NCBI GenBank assembly: GCA_026709085.1
Contig: JAPOTR010000037.1
Coordinates: 1-54,786 of the forward strand
From: Cyanobacteria bacterium MAG CAR3_bin_5
GTDB taxonomy: Bacteria; Cyanobacteriota; Cyanobacteriia; PCC-6307; Cyanobiaceae
Direction of reading: 5' to 3'
DNA length: 54,786 nucleotides
The translations under genes and the position numbers were made by a program. Position 1 is the first letter of the stretch. Each line of letters starts with the position of its first letter. Shown piece by piece: positions 8,737-18,339 of the stretch. The notes beneath the pieces were generated by a model. The model was not told the origin of the DNA, ran no database searches, and saw nothing but the letters and a program-made list of their open reading frames with translations.

Positions 8737-9618
8737 CTAGGCTGCGCGGGGTGGAGCCATTCGCAGCGCCGCCAAGCGTCCAGGGGCCGCCGCCGCCCGC
8801 CTGCTCCGTGAACCGGGCCGTGGCAGAACCTGAACCGTAAGGGGACCATACAGATCCTGACCCTGGTGGAGATCCACCCGCCCCTGACCACAGAGGAACA
8901 GCAGCGCCCAGAAGACGCCCACCCGATCCCGGTCCAGATCCGCAGGCGCCGCCCGAGACCAGGCACGGACCAGCCCCTCGAAAGAACCATCGCCAGCGGA
9001 CCAGTGGTCCAGAAAGCGATCCAGTGCGGCGGTGGTTTCCGGCAACTTCTCCCGATGGGCCAGGGCCGCCACCTGAGCCATGGCGTGACGTCGACCGAAG
9101 GGCTTGGCGCGGCTCCGCCTTCTGCTGGCGGGGGCCTGTTGTTCCAGTTGCTCCGCCATGGCTTCAAGGCTCCGGATCAACTCCCCCAGGGTTACGGGGC
9201 GTCCCAGGGGCGGCGACGCCACGAGACGCCGTTTCAGGCGCTCCTCGGCGTGCGGGGGCAACCTGGGGACCGGCTCCGATTCATCAACCTCCAGGTCACC
9301 TGTTTCAGCCAGGATGTTCTCGTCTTCCCCCGCGGGCTCGGGCGGCAAGACGTGCTGCTCCAGAATGCTGGCCTTCAGCGCCACCAGAACGGAAGCCGCC
9401 AAAAAGGTCTCGCTGCTCTCCGCCAGGTCCTGTTCATAACTGCCACCGGGTCGACTGGCCGGATTCGGCAGGGCCATGCGCACCCGCAACTGGTCGAGAA
9501 AGCCGTCCACAACAGCGATCACGTCCACGTCCCACGGGTCCAGGTCACCCCGCTCGGCAGCCTCTCGGAGGAGGCGGATGGCCACTCTGCTGCCGTCGTT
9601 GGCGCCCAAGCTGCCCAA
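8737..9618 (-). CDS. scpA: Segregation and condensation protein A
   Basis: The 293-residue kleisin subunit bridges the SMC heads in the chromosome condensation complex. The family N-terminus is plain: RVAIRLLREAAERGDLDPWD then VDVIAVVDGFLDQL, followed by SETFLAASVLVALKA. The C-terminus (GVFWALLFLCGQGRVDLHQG) is the winged-helix part. The listed start is a TTG; no better ATG is in frame nearby. It lies 40 bp after ndhD and before the pyrophosphorylase, probably one transcript. No scpB is visible here. Confidence 0.88.
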   Translation of the reverse strand: MGSLGANDGSRVAIRLLREAAERGDLDPWDVDVIAVVDGFLDQLRVRMALPNPASRPGGSYEQDLAESSETFLAASVLVALKASILEQHVLPPEPAGEDENILAETGDLEVDESEPVPRLPPHAEERLKRRLVASPPLGRPVTLGELIRSLEAMAEQLEQQAPASRRRSRAKPFGRRHAMAQVAALAHREKLPETTAALDRFLDHWSAGDGSFEGLVRAWSRAAPADLDRDRVGVFWALLFLCGQGRVDLHQGQDLYGPLTVQVLPRPGSRSRRAAAAPGRLAALRMAPPRAA

Positions 9619-9658
9619 GTGTTACCCCCCTGCCCCGTCATGCAGCGGCCATGCTGGC

Positions 9659-11287
9659 TTAAGGATAAGCCTGTCTGGAGACAGGATCCAGTGGGGGCAA
9701 GGAGGGAATTTGATCCGGCAGGGTTGCCGTGGCCAGGGGCGGTGGAACGCGGCCCCAATGGATCCCCGTGGACGCCACCAGGGCGCTGCGATTTTGCTGC
9801 ACCAGGGTTTCAATGGTGGCGCGGTAGGTCTCCGTGGTGAGGCGCGGGTAGAGACCGATGCTGATAATCGGCACCAGCAGGCAGGAGATGATGTAAATCT
9901 CCCGGGGTTCCGCATCCCGCAACCGGTTGTGCTCCAGGAGGCTGCGATTTTCCTGGCCAAAGAAAATCTCCCGCAGCATGGACAGGAGATAGATGGGGGT
10001 CAGGATCACCCCCACCGCCGCCAGGGACACGATCACCACCCGGAAGGCGAGGCTGTAGGCATCGCTGGTGGCAAAGCCCACAAACACCATCAATTCCGCC
10101 ACAAAACCACTCATGCCGGGCAGGGCGAGGGAGGCGAGGGAACAGGTGGTCCAGAGGGCGAACATCTTGCGCATCTGCTGGCCCACCCCTCCCATTTCAT
10201 CCAGCATCAGGGTGTGGGTGCGGTCATAGGTGGCCCCCACCAGGAAGAAGAGGCTGGCGCCGATGAGGCCATGGCTGATCATCTGCAGCATGGCGCCGCT
10301 GGTGGCCAGTGGAGAAAAGCTGGCCACGCCGATGAGCACAAAGCCCATGTGGCTGATGGAGCTGTAGGCGATCTTGCGTTTCAGGTTGCGCTGGGCAAAG
10401 GAGGTCAAAGCGGCATAGATGATGTTCACCACCCCCAGAACCACCAGCAGGGGCGCGAACTGGGCATGGGCCTCGGGCAACATCTGGACGTTGAAGCGGA
10501 GCAGGGCATATCCCCCCATCTTGAGGAGGATGCCGGCCAGGAGCATGTGAACCGGTGCGGTGGCTTCCCCATGGGCATCCGGTAGCCAGGTGTGGAGAGG
10601 CACAATCGGCAGCTTGACGCCAAAGGCGATGAGAAGGCCGGAGTAGCAGAGCACCTGGAAGGCCAGCCCCAGGGGCTTGGCGGTAATGTCTCCATAGGCA
10701 AAGCTGGGGGGGCCGTCCCCCTGGAAGCCCATGGCCATCCCCACCACCAGGATGAACAGGGAACTGCCCGCGGTGTAGAGGATGAATTTGGTGGCTGCAT
10801 ATTGCCGTTTCTTGCCCCCCCAGATGGCCAGCAGCAGATAGACGGGAATCAACTCCAGCTCCCAGGCCAGAAAGAAGAGCAACATGTCCTGCACGGCAAA
10901 CACCGCCACCTGGCCGCCGCACATGGCCAGCATGAGCACGTGAAAGAGCCGCGGCTTGAAGGTGACGGGCCAGGCCGCCAGGATGGCCAGGCTGGTGATG
11001 AACGTGGTGAGCAGGATGAGGGGCATGGAGAGCCCGTCGGCGCCCACGGACCAACCCAGCCCCAATTCCGGTAGCCAGAGCACCTGCTCCACCAGTTGCA
11101 GGCCGTCCACGCCGGGATCGTAGCCGTTGAGGAAACCCGCCACCGTGACGAGGAAATCCGCCAGGGCGATGGTGAGGGCGTACCAGCGGATGCGGGAGCC
11201 ATCGCCGGGATCAGGGAGGAAGGGGATGAAGAACGCCGCTGCAATGGGGAACAGGATGGCGACACTCAGATAGGGAAAATTCTCCAC
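9659..11287 (-). CDS. ndhD: NAD(P)H-quinone oxidoreductase subunit 4 (NdhD1 type)
   Basis: This 542-residue integral membrane protein is the proton-pumping chain-4 subunit of thylakoid NDH-1, which drives cyclic electron flow and respiration. About fourteen hydrophobic segments are seen. Antiporter-like hallmarks include [59 protein letters not shown] and [10 protein letters not shown]. It resembles NdhD1 (electron transport) more than the CO2-uptake paralogues, judged by overall similarity from memory. It starts the ndhD-scpA-pyrophosphorylase unit. Confidence 0.92.
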   Translation of the reverse strand: MENFPYLSVAILFPIAAAFFIPFLPDPGDGSRIRWYALTIALADFLVTVAGFLNGYDPGVDGLQLVEQVLWLPELGLGWSVGADGLSMPLILLTTFITSLAILAAWPVTFKPRLFHVLMLAMCGGQVAVFAVQDMLLFFLAWELELIPVYLLLAIWGGKKRQYAATKFILYTAGSSLFILVVGMAMGFQGDGPPSFAYGDITAKPLGLAFQVLCYSGLLIAFGVKLPIVPLHTWLPDAHGEATAPVHMLLAGILLKMGGYALLRFNVQMLPEAHAQFAPLLVVLGVVNIIYAALTSFAQRNLKRKIAYSSISHMGFVLIGVASFSPLATSGAMLQMISHGLIGASLFFLVGATYDRTHTLMLDEMGGVGQQMRKMFALWTTCSLASLALPGMSGFVAELMVFVGFATSDAYSLAFRVVIVSLAAVGVILTPIYLLSMLREIFFGQENRSLLEHNRLRDAEPREIYIISCLLVPIISIGLYPRLTTETYRATIETLVQQNRSALVASTGIHWGRVPPPLATATLPDQIPSLPPLDPVSRQAYP

Positions 11288-11533
11288 TGCGGCTGAATCG
11301 GGCCTTGGCCTCTGCAGGTTAGGCAGTCTGTCAGCCCGGTTGAACCCTCAGTCCAGGTTCCCGAACATTAATGAGTGAGCAGCGAGCGAAGGCATGCCCC
11401 TGCTTTGCGCCATGCTGTGGCCCTCCCTTCCGATGTTGCCCCGCAGCAGCCAACCGCCCCTGCAGGGGCTGGCCGGGGATGGTGTCTATGCTGACCGGCA
11501 ACCCTGCCCTGCGCCCCGGAGACCCTCCCCTCC

Positions 11534-11566
11534 CCGTTAGCCCGCATCTTCGGGAAAGCGGGCCTA
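11534..11566. terminator. Hairpin in the ndhD-ruvB gap
   Basis: GTTAGCCCGC pairs with GCGGGCCTAAC apart from one bulged C, leaving a 12-base loop. The gap 11288-11690 (403 bp) otherwise contains only GC-rich sequence with no convincing gene and a short transposase-like relic. There is no clear T-run, so the hairpin could be a ruvB terminator or part of an old insertion end. Confidence 0.3.
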
Positions 11567-11636
11567 ACGTTGGGAGGCGCGGGAATGACAAAACTGGGTG
11601 AACCGCGTCTTCCCGGTCTCCTTTCCGGAACCGGGG

Positions 11637-11696
11637 TTCTCTGCCGTCCTCCTGGGGGCCACCGCCATCGTCCGGACCAGCACCTTCCGGTTATGA
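11637..11696 (+). mobile_element. IS5-type transposase tail relic
   Basis: The frame FSAVLLGATAIV...RL followed by TGA aligns with the tail FLSAVLLGATLIFWL at the left edge of the window, including the same TTATGAGTC context around the stop. It carries about five inserted residues and no upstream transposase sequence. It overlaps the 3' end of ruvB by six bases. Confidence 0.45.
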
Positions 11697-12851
11697 GTCT
11701 TGAGGCTGGGGCAATGGTAGCTGGGGTAGCTGGCCAGGTAAGGCTGGGTCAGACACGGGCGCCGTGGGTAGGCCAAGGTGCTTGTAGGCCGGGGGCGCCA
11801 AGCGCCGGCCACGGGGTGTGCGTTGCAGAAACCCGATCTGGAGCAAGTAGGGCTCAAGCACGGTTTCAATGGTGTCGGCATCCTCACCCAGAACCGCGGC
11901 CAGGGTGGTGAGGCCCACGGGTCCCCCTTCGAACTGCTGCGCCATGGCCAGGAGCAGGCGATGGTCGCTGGGATCAAGACCCAGGGGGTCAATGCGGTGC
12001 ATGGTCAGGGCATCCGCCACCACTTGGTCATCAACGACAGGACAGGTTTTCACCAGGGCATAGTCCCGTACGCGGCGCAGCAACCGGTTGGCAATGCGGG
12101 GTGTGCCGCGACAACGGCTGGCAATGGCCTGGGCGCCGGAATGTTCCACACCCATCTGCAGGAGTTGGGCGGAGCGCTCCACAATCTGCTGCAATTCGGC
12201 CGTGGTGTAAAACTCCAACCGGTGGACCATGCCAAAGCGGTCCCGCAGCGGTGAACTGATGGAGCCCGCCTTTGTGGTGGCCCCCACCAGGGTGAACCGT
12301 GGCAGGCCAATGCTGCGGGACCGGGCTGTGGTTCCCTTGCCCACAGAGAGATCCAGGCGGAAATCCTCCATGGCGGGATAGAGGATTTCCTCCGCCATGC
12401 GGGGCAGGCGGTGGATCTCGTCAATGAAGAGTACATCCCCCGGCTCCAGGGTCATGAGCAGGCCAATAATGTCGCGAGGGCGCTCCAGCGCCGGGGCGCT
12501 GGTGATTCGGCAACGGGCCGTCAACTCTGCCGCCAGCACCATGGCCATGGTGGTTTTGCCCAGGCCGGGGGGACCGTAGAGGAGGAGATGGTCCAGGGGT
12601 TCCTGGCGATGCCGCGCCGCCGCCAGGGCAATGTGCAACACCTGCTTGAGGGCGGTCTGACCGATGTAGTCTCCCAGACGCTGCGGGCGCAGGGCTTCTT
12701 CCGCATGGCCTTGCTCCTCCGCTGTGGCCTCCGGGCGCCGCTGCAGACCATGGGGAGATTTTGCAGGACGGTGGGCAGCGCCATGTTTGGCGGGTCGAGT
12801 CGGGGACGGCTTCCCGGAGGAGTTGCTGGGAACGATGGCCATCATGGCCAA
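11691..12851 (-). CDS. ruvB: Holliday junction branch migration helicase RuvB
   Basis: This AAA+ motor of the RuvABC complex has 386 residues. Walker A is GPPGLGKTT (93-101), Walker B LFIDEIH (141-147), sensor 1 is in [20 protein letters not shown], and arginine and winged-helix blocks ([49 protein letters not shown]) follow. The N-terminal 50 residues are a variable polar extension; MAIVPSN at 12842 is an alternative start. The last residues (LPQPQDS) are encoded by sequence resembling an IS end, so the natural C-terminus has probably been replaced. Confidence 0.92.
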   Translation of the reverse strand: MAMMAIVPSNSSGKPSPTRPAKHGAAHRPAKSPHGLQRRPEATAEEQGHAEEALRPQRLGDYIGQTALKQVLHIALAAARHRQEPLDHLLLYGPPGLGKTTMAMVLAAELTARCRITSAPALERPRDIIGLLMTLEPGDVLFIDEIHRLPRMAEEILYPAMEDFRLDLSVGKGTTARSRSIGLPRFTLVGATTKAGSISSPLRDRFGMVHRLEFYTTAELQQIVERSAQLLQMGVEHSGAQAIASRCRGTPRIANRLLRRVRDYALVKTCPVVDDQVVADALTMHRIDPLGLDPSDHRLLLAMAQQFEGGPVGLTTLAAVLGEDADTIETVLEPYLLQIGFLQRTPRGRRLAPPAYKHLGLPTAPVSDPALPGQLPQLPLPQPQDS

Positions 12852-12974
12852 ACCCTAGCGGGTAGGGCCAAGTCTGATTTCAAGATTTCAGGAAATCTGG
12901 TCTCATGTGCCTCATACCCGGAGGGTACCGGTTGCGGCTGTACAACAGGGAGGGGGGATGCCATTGCCCCCCGC

Positions 12975-13640
12975 CGGCCCTCAGAAGAGGAGGGCGGAGG
13001 GGAGGGTAAGGGAGGGGAGGGCGAGTGCGAGGGGGCTGCTCTGGTTGTTGGGAGGAGTGGCGTCAGCGCCTGGAGCAGGCTGTAGATGGTGGAGGCGGTC
13101 ATAGGCGAGGGTGGCTTCAAGCCGGTACCCCGTCGCTGCTGGAGCCATCGCACCCTTGGAGGACAACAGGTTGGGCAGGGCGTCCATGTTTACGGAGGGG
13201 GCGGCGCCCATGGTGTGACTCAGGGGGAGGGCCACTCCCGATTGGAGGGGTTGGGTTGCCAGGCGCTGGCGGCGCGATGTCCAGACCGAGGGGTTGCGCA
13301 ACCATCCTGTCTCATGCCGCGCCAGGGAGGGGAGGCGGCGCCTGCTGATGCAGCCCCTCCCCATGGTGGCGCTGATGGCGCCGGCGCCACTGCTCCCCCA
13401 GTCCCTCCCCGCTGCTGCTTCCCCCCTTCTGTTGGTGTTTGTCGGGGAGAGAGAGGGAAGGCGCTCACCCGTGGGGTCATGGGTCTCCTCATGCCCCTCC
13501 CAACGGCAGTGGCTCCCCCAGCCACAGCGACCCGTCCCCACCGCAGCCATAGGGCACACCCTGGCTGGATTATGGCCACCTTCCCCCCCCTCTCAACAGG
13601 GACGACGCCAAGCCCTGCCCCGCCCCATCCCATAGGACTG
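12975..13640 (-). pseudogene. Second relic of the beta-barrel domain
   Basis: Two minus-strand frames together match the barrel of the decayed adhesin near 5.7 kb. One reads ASAWQPNPSNREWP near 13215-13260; the other reads LPLSHTMGAAPSVNMDALPN and then YRLEATLAYDRL near 13080-13235. Compare FAWQPDPSNCGPSLSMSHAV and GGMDALLQPV in the first copy. The frame change near 13225, several stops and lack of a start show a dead gene. The rest of the 12852-13793 interval is GC-rich low-complexity sequence in which I see nothing else. Confidence 0.5.
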
Positions 13641-13793
13641 TTGTCGCCTCTGTGATATTGCTATTCTCCAGCGTTCCCCCAGGAATCAGATGGCGCCAGT
13701 GCCTGTCGCTGGCGCCTCCCAACTCCTCCATGATGGGTGGGGGCGCCAATGGGCGCCTGGGGCATTCTGGAGGTTGGCGCCCCTGTCGTTGTC

Positions 13794-14327
13794 ATGGTCT
13801 CCCTCCCCGTTGCCCTGCTCACCGTGTCGGATCGCCGTTGCCTGGGGGAAGATACCTCCGGCGCCCTCCTGGCCCAGCGCATTCACCAGGCCGGCCACCA
13901 ACTGGTGGACCGGCGCCTGGTCCCCGATGATCGCTACCACATCCGGGCCGTGGTCAGTGGCTGGATTGCAGACCCAGGGGTGGCGGTGGTGCTCACCACT
14001 GGCGGCACCGGCCTCACGGGACGAGACGGCACACCGGAGGCCGTCGCACCCCTCCTCGATAAGGCCATCACCGGCTTCGGCGAGTTGTTCCGCGTGGTGT
14101 CCTTCGGCTCCATTGGCACCAGCAGCTTGCAAAGCCGTTGCCTGGCAGGGGTGGCCAACGGCACGATCCTGTTTGTGCTGCCGGGTTCCCTGGACGCAGT
14201 GACCACCGCCTGGGATCACCTGATCCGCGCCCAACTGGATGAGGCCACCCGCCCCTGCAACCTGGTACAACTGCTGCCACGCCTCCGGGAAACAACCGAG
14301 CAGCCGTTGAATCAGCCGCCCATGTAG
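13794..14327 (+). CDS. moaB: MoaB/MogA-family molybdenum cofactor protein
   Basis: The 177-residue protein adenylates or otherwise processes molybdopterin during Mo-cofactor synthesis. The diagnostic substrate loop is VVLTTGGTGLTGRDGTPEAV, preceded by VALLTVSDRRCLGEDTSGAL and followed by GTILFVLPGSLDAVTTAWD. ATG 13794 starts directly at the first strand of the fold; an upstream in-frame ATG at 13737 would add 19 residues from GC-rich spacer. No other moa genes are nearby. Confidence 0.87.
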   Translation: MVSLPVALLTVSDRRCLGEDTSGALLAQRIHQAGHQLVDRRLVPDDRYHIRAVVSGWIADPGVAVVLTTGGTGLTGRDGTPEAVAPLLDKAITGFGELFRVVSFGSIGTSSLQSRCLAGVANGTILFVLPGSLDAVTTAWDHLIRAQLDEATRPCNLVQLLPRLRETTEQPLNQPPM

Positions 14328-14350
14328 GCCATTTCCCCAAGACGCGGCTC

Positions 14351-14651
14351 TCTTCACCTTCAGCTTGATTCACAACGCCTCTGCGCCACCCGTCGCAGCT
14401 TCTCCAGATCCTCCAGCGGAGTGCAACGGGTTTCCGTGGCATAGCTCACCAGGTTGGGGCCGTCCATGAGTTGGACCGTGCCCACCCGCACCCGCACGTC
14501 TTCATTGAGAAACCAGCAGCGCTCGCTGCCCACGTTGCGGTCGTAGAGGGTGTGAATGGTGAGCAGGCCGTCCTCGTCAAAGCGGTAGGGACTGATCACC
14601 GGCGTGGCCTCCACGTAGCCCACGTCCCGCACCAGGCGGCCACAGCCCCGG
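14351..14651 (-). repeat. Direct repeat A: duplicated 3' end of the bilin lyase gene
   Basis: About 300 bp matches 18923-19223 without any indel (constant offset 4572). Identity is near complete except for roughly eight changes in the last codons. It encodes the C-terminal 90 or so residues of the CpcS/CpeS lyase (RDVGYVEATPVISPYRFDED to CESS and TGA at 14360) but has no N-terminal part. It is a gene fragment ending abruptly at CCCCGG, next to the stop of the ankyrin gene. Confidence 0.9.
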
Positions 14652-14664
14652 TACGGGACGTGGG

Positions 14665-16830
14665 CTAGGAACCGCCGGCTGCTTCGAGCACTGCGGCCAC
14701 GTTCCCGTGGCCCTGTTGCCGGGCAAGGTCCAGGGGTGTTTTGCCTGCGTTGTTGTTGGTGTTGACATCGGCACCAGCTTCAAGGAGAACCCGGGCCGCT
14801 GCCCCCCGGCCCTGCAATGCTGCGTCGTGTAACGGCGTGTCGCCTACATGATCCTGAAGATTGACGGGCGAGCCGGCCGCAACGAGCAGCTTGATCACCT
14901 CCGGCAGGCCGGCAAAGGCCGCCACCTGTACAGGAGGATTGCCCGCATGGTTTCCGGCCTGAACATCGGCTCCCGCTTCGATGAGCAGCCTGGCCAGATC
15001 CCCGTGGCCGGCATGGATGGCCAGATGCAAGGGGGAGTTATCGGCATCCCCTTCGTAATTAACGTTTCTGGCGTGTAGGTCCGCCCCTGCCTCGATCAGG
15101 GCTTGGGCTATATCCGCGTTACCGGAGCGGGCCGCAACGTGCAGTGGCGCATCCAATCTTCCCCTGGCCTGAACATCTGCGCCATGCTCGATCAACAGCC
15201 GGACCATGGCCAGGTTATCTGTACCCGCCGCCAGGCTCAACGGCGTGCCGCCCGTGAGGAAGGTGGACGGGGTGCTGGGGGGCGGATTGACGTTGGCCCC
15301 GGCCTGGATGAGGGCCTCAGCGATACGGACCGCGGCCTCGTGATCGCCATAGCCATAGGGGCTGGCTGCTTCATGCAACGGCGTCGAGCCAAAGAGGTCT
15401 GCTGCGTTGACATGGACCCCGGCCTGGATCAGGAGGTCAACAAGTTCTGTTGCGCCGTATCTGATTGCATTGGAGAGGGGTGTGCCAAAGCGACTACTGA
15501 TATTGGGATCGGCCCCGGCCTGGAGCAGCAGCCGGGCCGGCTCCAGGGTCACTGCATCGTTTTCCAGGGCGGCGATGGCCAGCAGCAGCGCAGTCCTGGC
15601 CCCTTCCTCCCGTGCATCCAGTTCCGCTCCGGCTTCAATGAGCAATTGCACCATATCGGCGTGTCCTGCGATGGCAGCCAGCATCAGCGGGGTGCGATAA
15701 TAGAGGTTCGGATGTACGGCATTGATGTTGGCGCCGGCATCGATGAGCAGTTGGGCCGCATCCGTCTGTCCCGCCCAGGCGGCAAGGTGGAGAGGCGTCG
15801 GGCCGTAATCCCGTCGAGCATCCACGATGGCGCCTCTGGCATCCACGTGGGCGCCTCTGGCCAGCAGGCGCCGCACCTGTTCCCCGTCACCGTTTTCAAC
15901 GGCCTCGGACAATTGAATGGAGTGTTTCAGGAGCTGCGCCAGGTCGTCATGTCCCTGTTCCGTGGCCAGGGCAAGGGGAGTTTGGCGTTGGTCGTTTTCC
16001 GCCGTGAGGGAGGCGCCGGCCCGGAGCAGGAGCCGGGCAGCCTCCGTATGGCCGTTGGCGGCGGCGGCGTGAAGGTGGCTTCCACTATTGATTGAGAATC
16101 CGTAAAGGCCGCCATAGGCCCGTCCTGCCGTTGCCGCTTCAATGAGGAAGGCCAGGATTGCGGTGTGGCCATGGAATGCCGCATCATGGAATAAAGTGCG
16201 GGAAGCGCGATCCGACAAAAAAACGTGTGGATTGTTATCCACCAACAGCCTGACCACCTCCCCATGACCTTCCCGGACGGCCACAGCCAGGGCGGTGGCG
16301 CCGTCCTGATCCGCAAGGGCGGGATCAGCCCCCGCCCCAAGGAGAAGGTTGCACATCTCCACCGAACCGGTTGCCGCGGCAAGATGGAGGGGGGTCTCAC
16401 CCTGGGCCGTCGGGGCGTCGGGATCGGCGCCCGCTTCCATGAACACCTGAACCACCTCTGTATGGCCCCTGCGGACCGCCTCGTGTAACGCATTGAAGCC
16501 ACGGGCGTGTTGCTGGTGGATTTCATAGCCCTGCTCCAGGAGTTGCTTCACCTGCTCCACGTCCCCCGCCGCTGCGGCCCGGTGCAACTTGGACGGCGCC
16601 GGTGGCGAACTCTCTACCGCAAGCAACGGCTGGGCTGGATCCACGCCATCGCCATCGCCGGTTCCCTGCTCCACCGGCTCTTGCTGGGGTGTTTCTGTGG
16701 ACTGGGCTGGGGGAGAGGTTTGGGCTCCCCTGCCGCTGCAGGCGGTGGTTAGGGGGAGGATGAAGGCAAGGACTGTAGCCAGGGGGAGGACTACTGGTGC
16801 TGGCCTGATTCTTTTGGGGAGATTCAGCAT
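14665..16830 (-). CDS. Large ankyrin-repeat lipoprotein
   Basis: The 721-residue protein starts with a basic and hydrophobic signal (residues 1-31) ending in LPLTTAC, a weak lipobox, then a Pro/Gln/Glu-rich linker to about residue 75. The rest is some 17 ankyrin repeats, many with the consensus G.TPLHLAA..G...-V.LLIEAGAD. The repeats run to the C-terminus. Such exported ankyrin proteins are common in symbionts, where they can act on eukaryotic partners; here that is inference. It is the first element inside the interval flanked by duplicated lyase sequence. Its stop lies 13 bp from that duplication. Confidence 0.85.
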   Translation of the reverse strand: MLNLPKRIRPAPVVLPLATVLAFILPLTTACSGRGAQTSPPAQSTETPQQEPVEQGTGDGDGVDPAQPLLAVESSPPAPSKLHRAAAAGDVEQVKQLLEQGYEIHQQHARGFNALHEAVRRGHTEVVQVFMEAGADPDAPTAQGETPLHLAAATGSVEMCNLLLGAGADPALADQDGATALAVAVREGHGEVVRLLVDNNPHVFLSDRASRTLFHDAAFHGHTAILAFLIEAATAGRAYGGLYGFSINSGSHLHAAAANGHTEAARLLLRAGASLTAENDQRQTPLALATEQGHDDLAQLLKHSIQLSEAVENGDGEQVRRLLARGAHVDARGAIVDARRDYGPTPLHLAAWAGQTDAAQLLIDAGANINAVHPNLYYRTPLMLAAIAGHADMVQLLIEAGAELDAREEGARTALLLAIAALENDAVTLEPARLLLQAGADPNISSRFGTPLSNAIRYGATELVDLLIQAGVHVNAADLFGSTPLHEAASPYGYGDHEAAVRIAEALIQAGANVNPPPSTPSTFLTGGTPLSLAAGTDNLAMVRLLIEHGADVQARGRLDAPLHVAARSGNADIAQALIEAGADLHARNVNYEGDADNSPLHLAIHAGHGDLARLLIEAGADVQAGNHAGNPPVQVAAFAGLPEVIKLLVAAGSPVNLQDHVGDTPLHDAALQGRGAAARVLLEAGADVNTNNNAGKTPLDLARQQGHGNVAAVLEAAGGS

Positions 16831-17003
16831 TGGTGGTTGGGAAGGGTAGGGAATGATAAACGAGGAGAGGTAAAGATAATAGATGATTTCAGGATAGAGA
16901 CACTAAGATGGCAGTGTCATAAAACACCCTTCCCAGGTTCAGAGTTTTCCAGAAATTCTCCCAGTTCATCCCCTAAGCTTACGGCCCTGTAAGTTTAGTT
17001 TAA

Positions 17004-17031
17004 GTTTAGGGTGTGATGTTTAGGGTGTGAT
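17004..17031. repeat. 14-bp tandem duplication at the end of the DUF1036 gene
   Basis: GTTTAGGGTGTGAT is present twice in direct succession. The stop codon of the DUF1036 gene lies inside it, so slippage here would shift or extend the C-terminus. Confidence 0.8.
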
Positions 17032-17521
17032 TATCATGATCCCCAACATCTACTTGGCTAAATTGTCTCCATTCTCCTCTTCCGCTTGCTTCTTTATGAC
17101 ATTCAAAAGGATCATCGTCTTTCTGCTCAATACGAAATCTATTGATTGGATCAACACACAATGAACCCTTTTTACCTTTATAACTATTGCCCGAGACATA
17201 AACATAGAAATATCGATTAGTTAATCTATGTGGGTGAACCGTTGAACATTCTCCTGGATCAATATTATGCCAACCTACTGAAACCCAGGCCGGTTCCGTT
17301 ATGACCGAAAGACCACTATGACTACCCGACCCCCCCCCAGTTGAAAATGATCTACGATATCCATAGGCTACGGATATGCTTTCTGCATTCTTATTGCAGA
17401 TTTTGAACCAGGCAAATGCTGGCTCAGGTACCCCCAAAACGAATCCCACGGCAAGAGAGATAGCAGAGAGAATTGTCAGCTTTGGTGTGGAAAGGAGCTG
17501 GGGCTTGAGGGAGAGTTTCAT
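17006..17521 (-). CDS. DUF1036 exported protein
   Basis: The 171-residue protein has a clear signal peptide (LTILSAISLAVGFVLG, cleavage after EPAFA) and a mature DUF1036-like domain: FKICNKNAESISVAYGY, WVSVGWHNIDPGECSTV and NRYFYVYVSGNS, with paired cysteines. DUF1036 proteins are small secreted or periplasmic proteins of unknown role. The gene is clearly more AT-rich than the flanking genes, which suggests acquisition. It lies between the ankyrin lipoprotein and the coiled-coil membrane protein, all on one strand. Confidence 0.75.
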   Translation of the reverse strand: MKLSLKPQLLSTPKLTILSAISLAVGFVLGVPEPAFAWFKICNKNAESISVAYGYRRSFSTGGGSGSHSGLSVITEPAWVSVGWHNIDPGECSTVHPHRLTNRYFYVYVSGNSYKGKKGSLCVDPINRFRIEQKDDDPFECHKEASGRGEWRQFSQVDVGDHDNHTLNITP

Positions 17522-17631
17522 GGTGAAATGTGTGGCGTAGGAAAGAAAGATTTTCTACCTCTTCCCATGGAAAAGCCTGCTGAACCATACAAGACGCTTG
17601 GTGGCAGGCATCCCATAGGAAAGGGTTTTAA

Positions 17632-18339
17632 TCAGGTGTCGAGGGTGTCGAGCCTGCCCTTGAGAGAATTGATATCAGTTTCTATATCCTGAACGTTGTT
17701 TTTTATACTGCTAACGATTTTCTTTAATTCTGGTATTTGATCATTTGACAGCTTCTGCGTACTAGTTCTTAGTCTTGTAATCTGATTTTCAAGTTTTTCT
17801 TGATTTGTATCCAGTCTATTCTTAATATTCTCTTTCAAATTTGAAATTTTATCAGAGAATTTGCTGTCTATCTCAGTCAATTCTCTCTTTACTGTTGTAC
17901 TTAAAAGATTAAGATTGGTAGCAATTTTTGAATCAAATTGCTCATAAACTTTGTTGATCTCCGGAACAAATTGCTTAATTTCCCTGATGGTGCTATTGAC
18001 ATCTTTGACTTGGTCTTCAAGATCACTTTTTACTTCTTGCGTTGTGCTCTTCAAGGATCCAATCTCATCCTTGAGATCTGCTTTCAAGTTGCCAATTCCC
18101 TCTTGATTTAATTTTGCTATATCTTTTTCTATATTTTCTACTTTTGCTTTTGTTTCTTTTAGCAAGACAAAATACATAAGGATAACGCCACCCACGCCGC
18201 CACCCACGCCGCCAATAAGGCTACTGGGGTCCCAAGTGATGGGCTTGGCAGGACTAACCTGAGCAATCCCTGCGGGCGTCAGAAAGAGCATGCCTGCCAC
18301 CGTGGGTGCAGCCAGAAGTTGAGCGAGGGAACGGTTCAT
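17632..18339 (-). CDS. Membrane-anchored coiled-coil protein
   Basis: The 235-residue AT-rich gene encodes a signal-like N-terminus (residues 1-27), a glycine-rich membrane segment (LIGGVGGGVGGVILMYFVLL, partly built from a 12-bp DNA repeat near 18188), then about 170 residues of uninterrupted heptad-rich coiled coil (VENIEKDIAKLNQEGIGNLK onwards, to the end). No enzyme motif is present. The fold recalls chemoreceptor-like or tape-measure-like rods, but I recognise no family. It is upstream of the DUF1036 gene with a 110-bp gap. Confidence 0.7.
   Translation of the reverse strand: MNRSLAQLLAAPTVAGMLFLTPAGIAQVSPAKPITWDPSSLIGGVGGGVGGVILMYFVLLKETKAKVENIEKDIAKLNQEGIGNLKADLKDEIGSLKSTTQEVKSDLEDQVKDVNSTIREIKQFVPEINKVYEQFDSKIATNLNLLSTTVKRELTEIDSKFSDKISNLKENIKNRLDTNQEKLENQITRLRTSTQKLSNDQIPELKKIVSSIKNNVQDIETDINSLKGRLDTLDT

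Noticed and set aside
7310..8740. 476-codon plus-strand open frame
   Set aside because: It is antisense to the NDP-sugar pyrophosphorylase.
9476..10585. 369-codon plus-strand open frame rich in His/Gln
   Set aside because: It is antisense to ndhD and scpA; the His/Gln richness reflects reverse-complemented hydrophobic codons.
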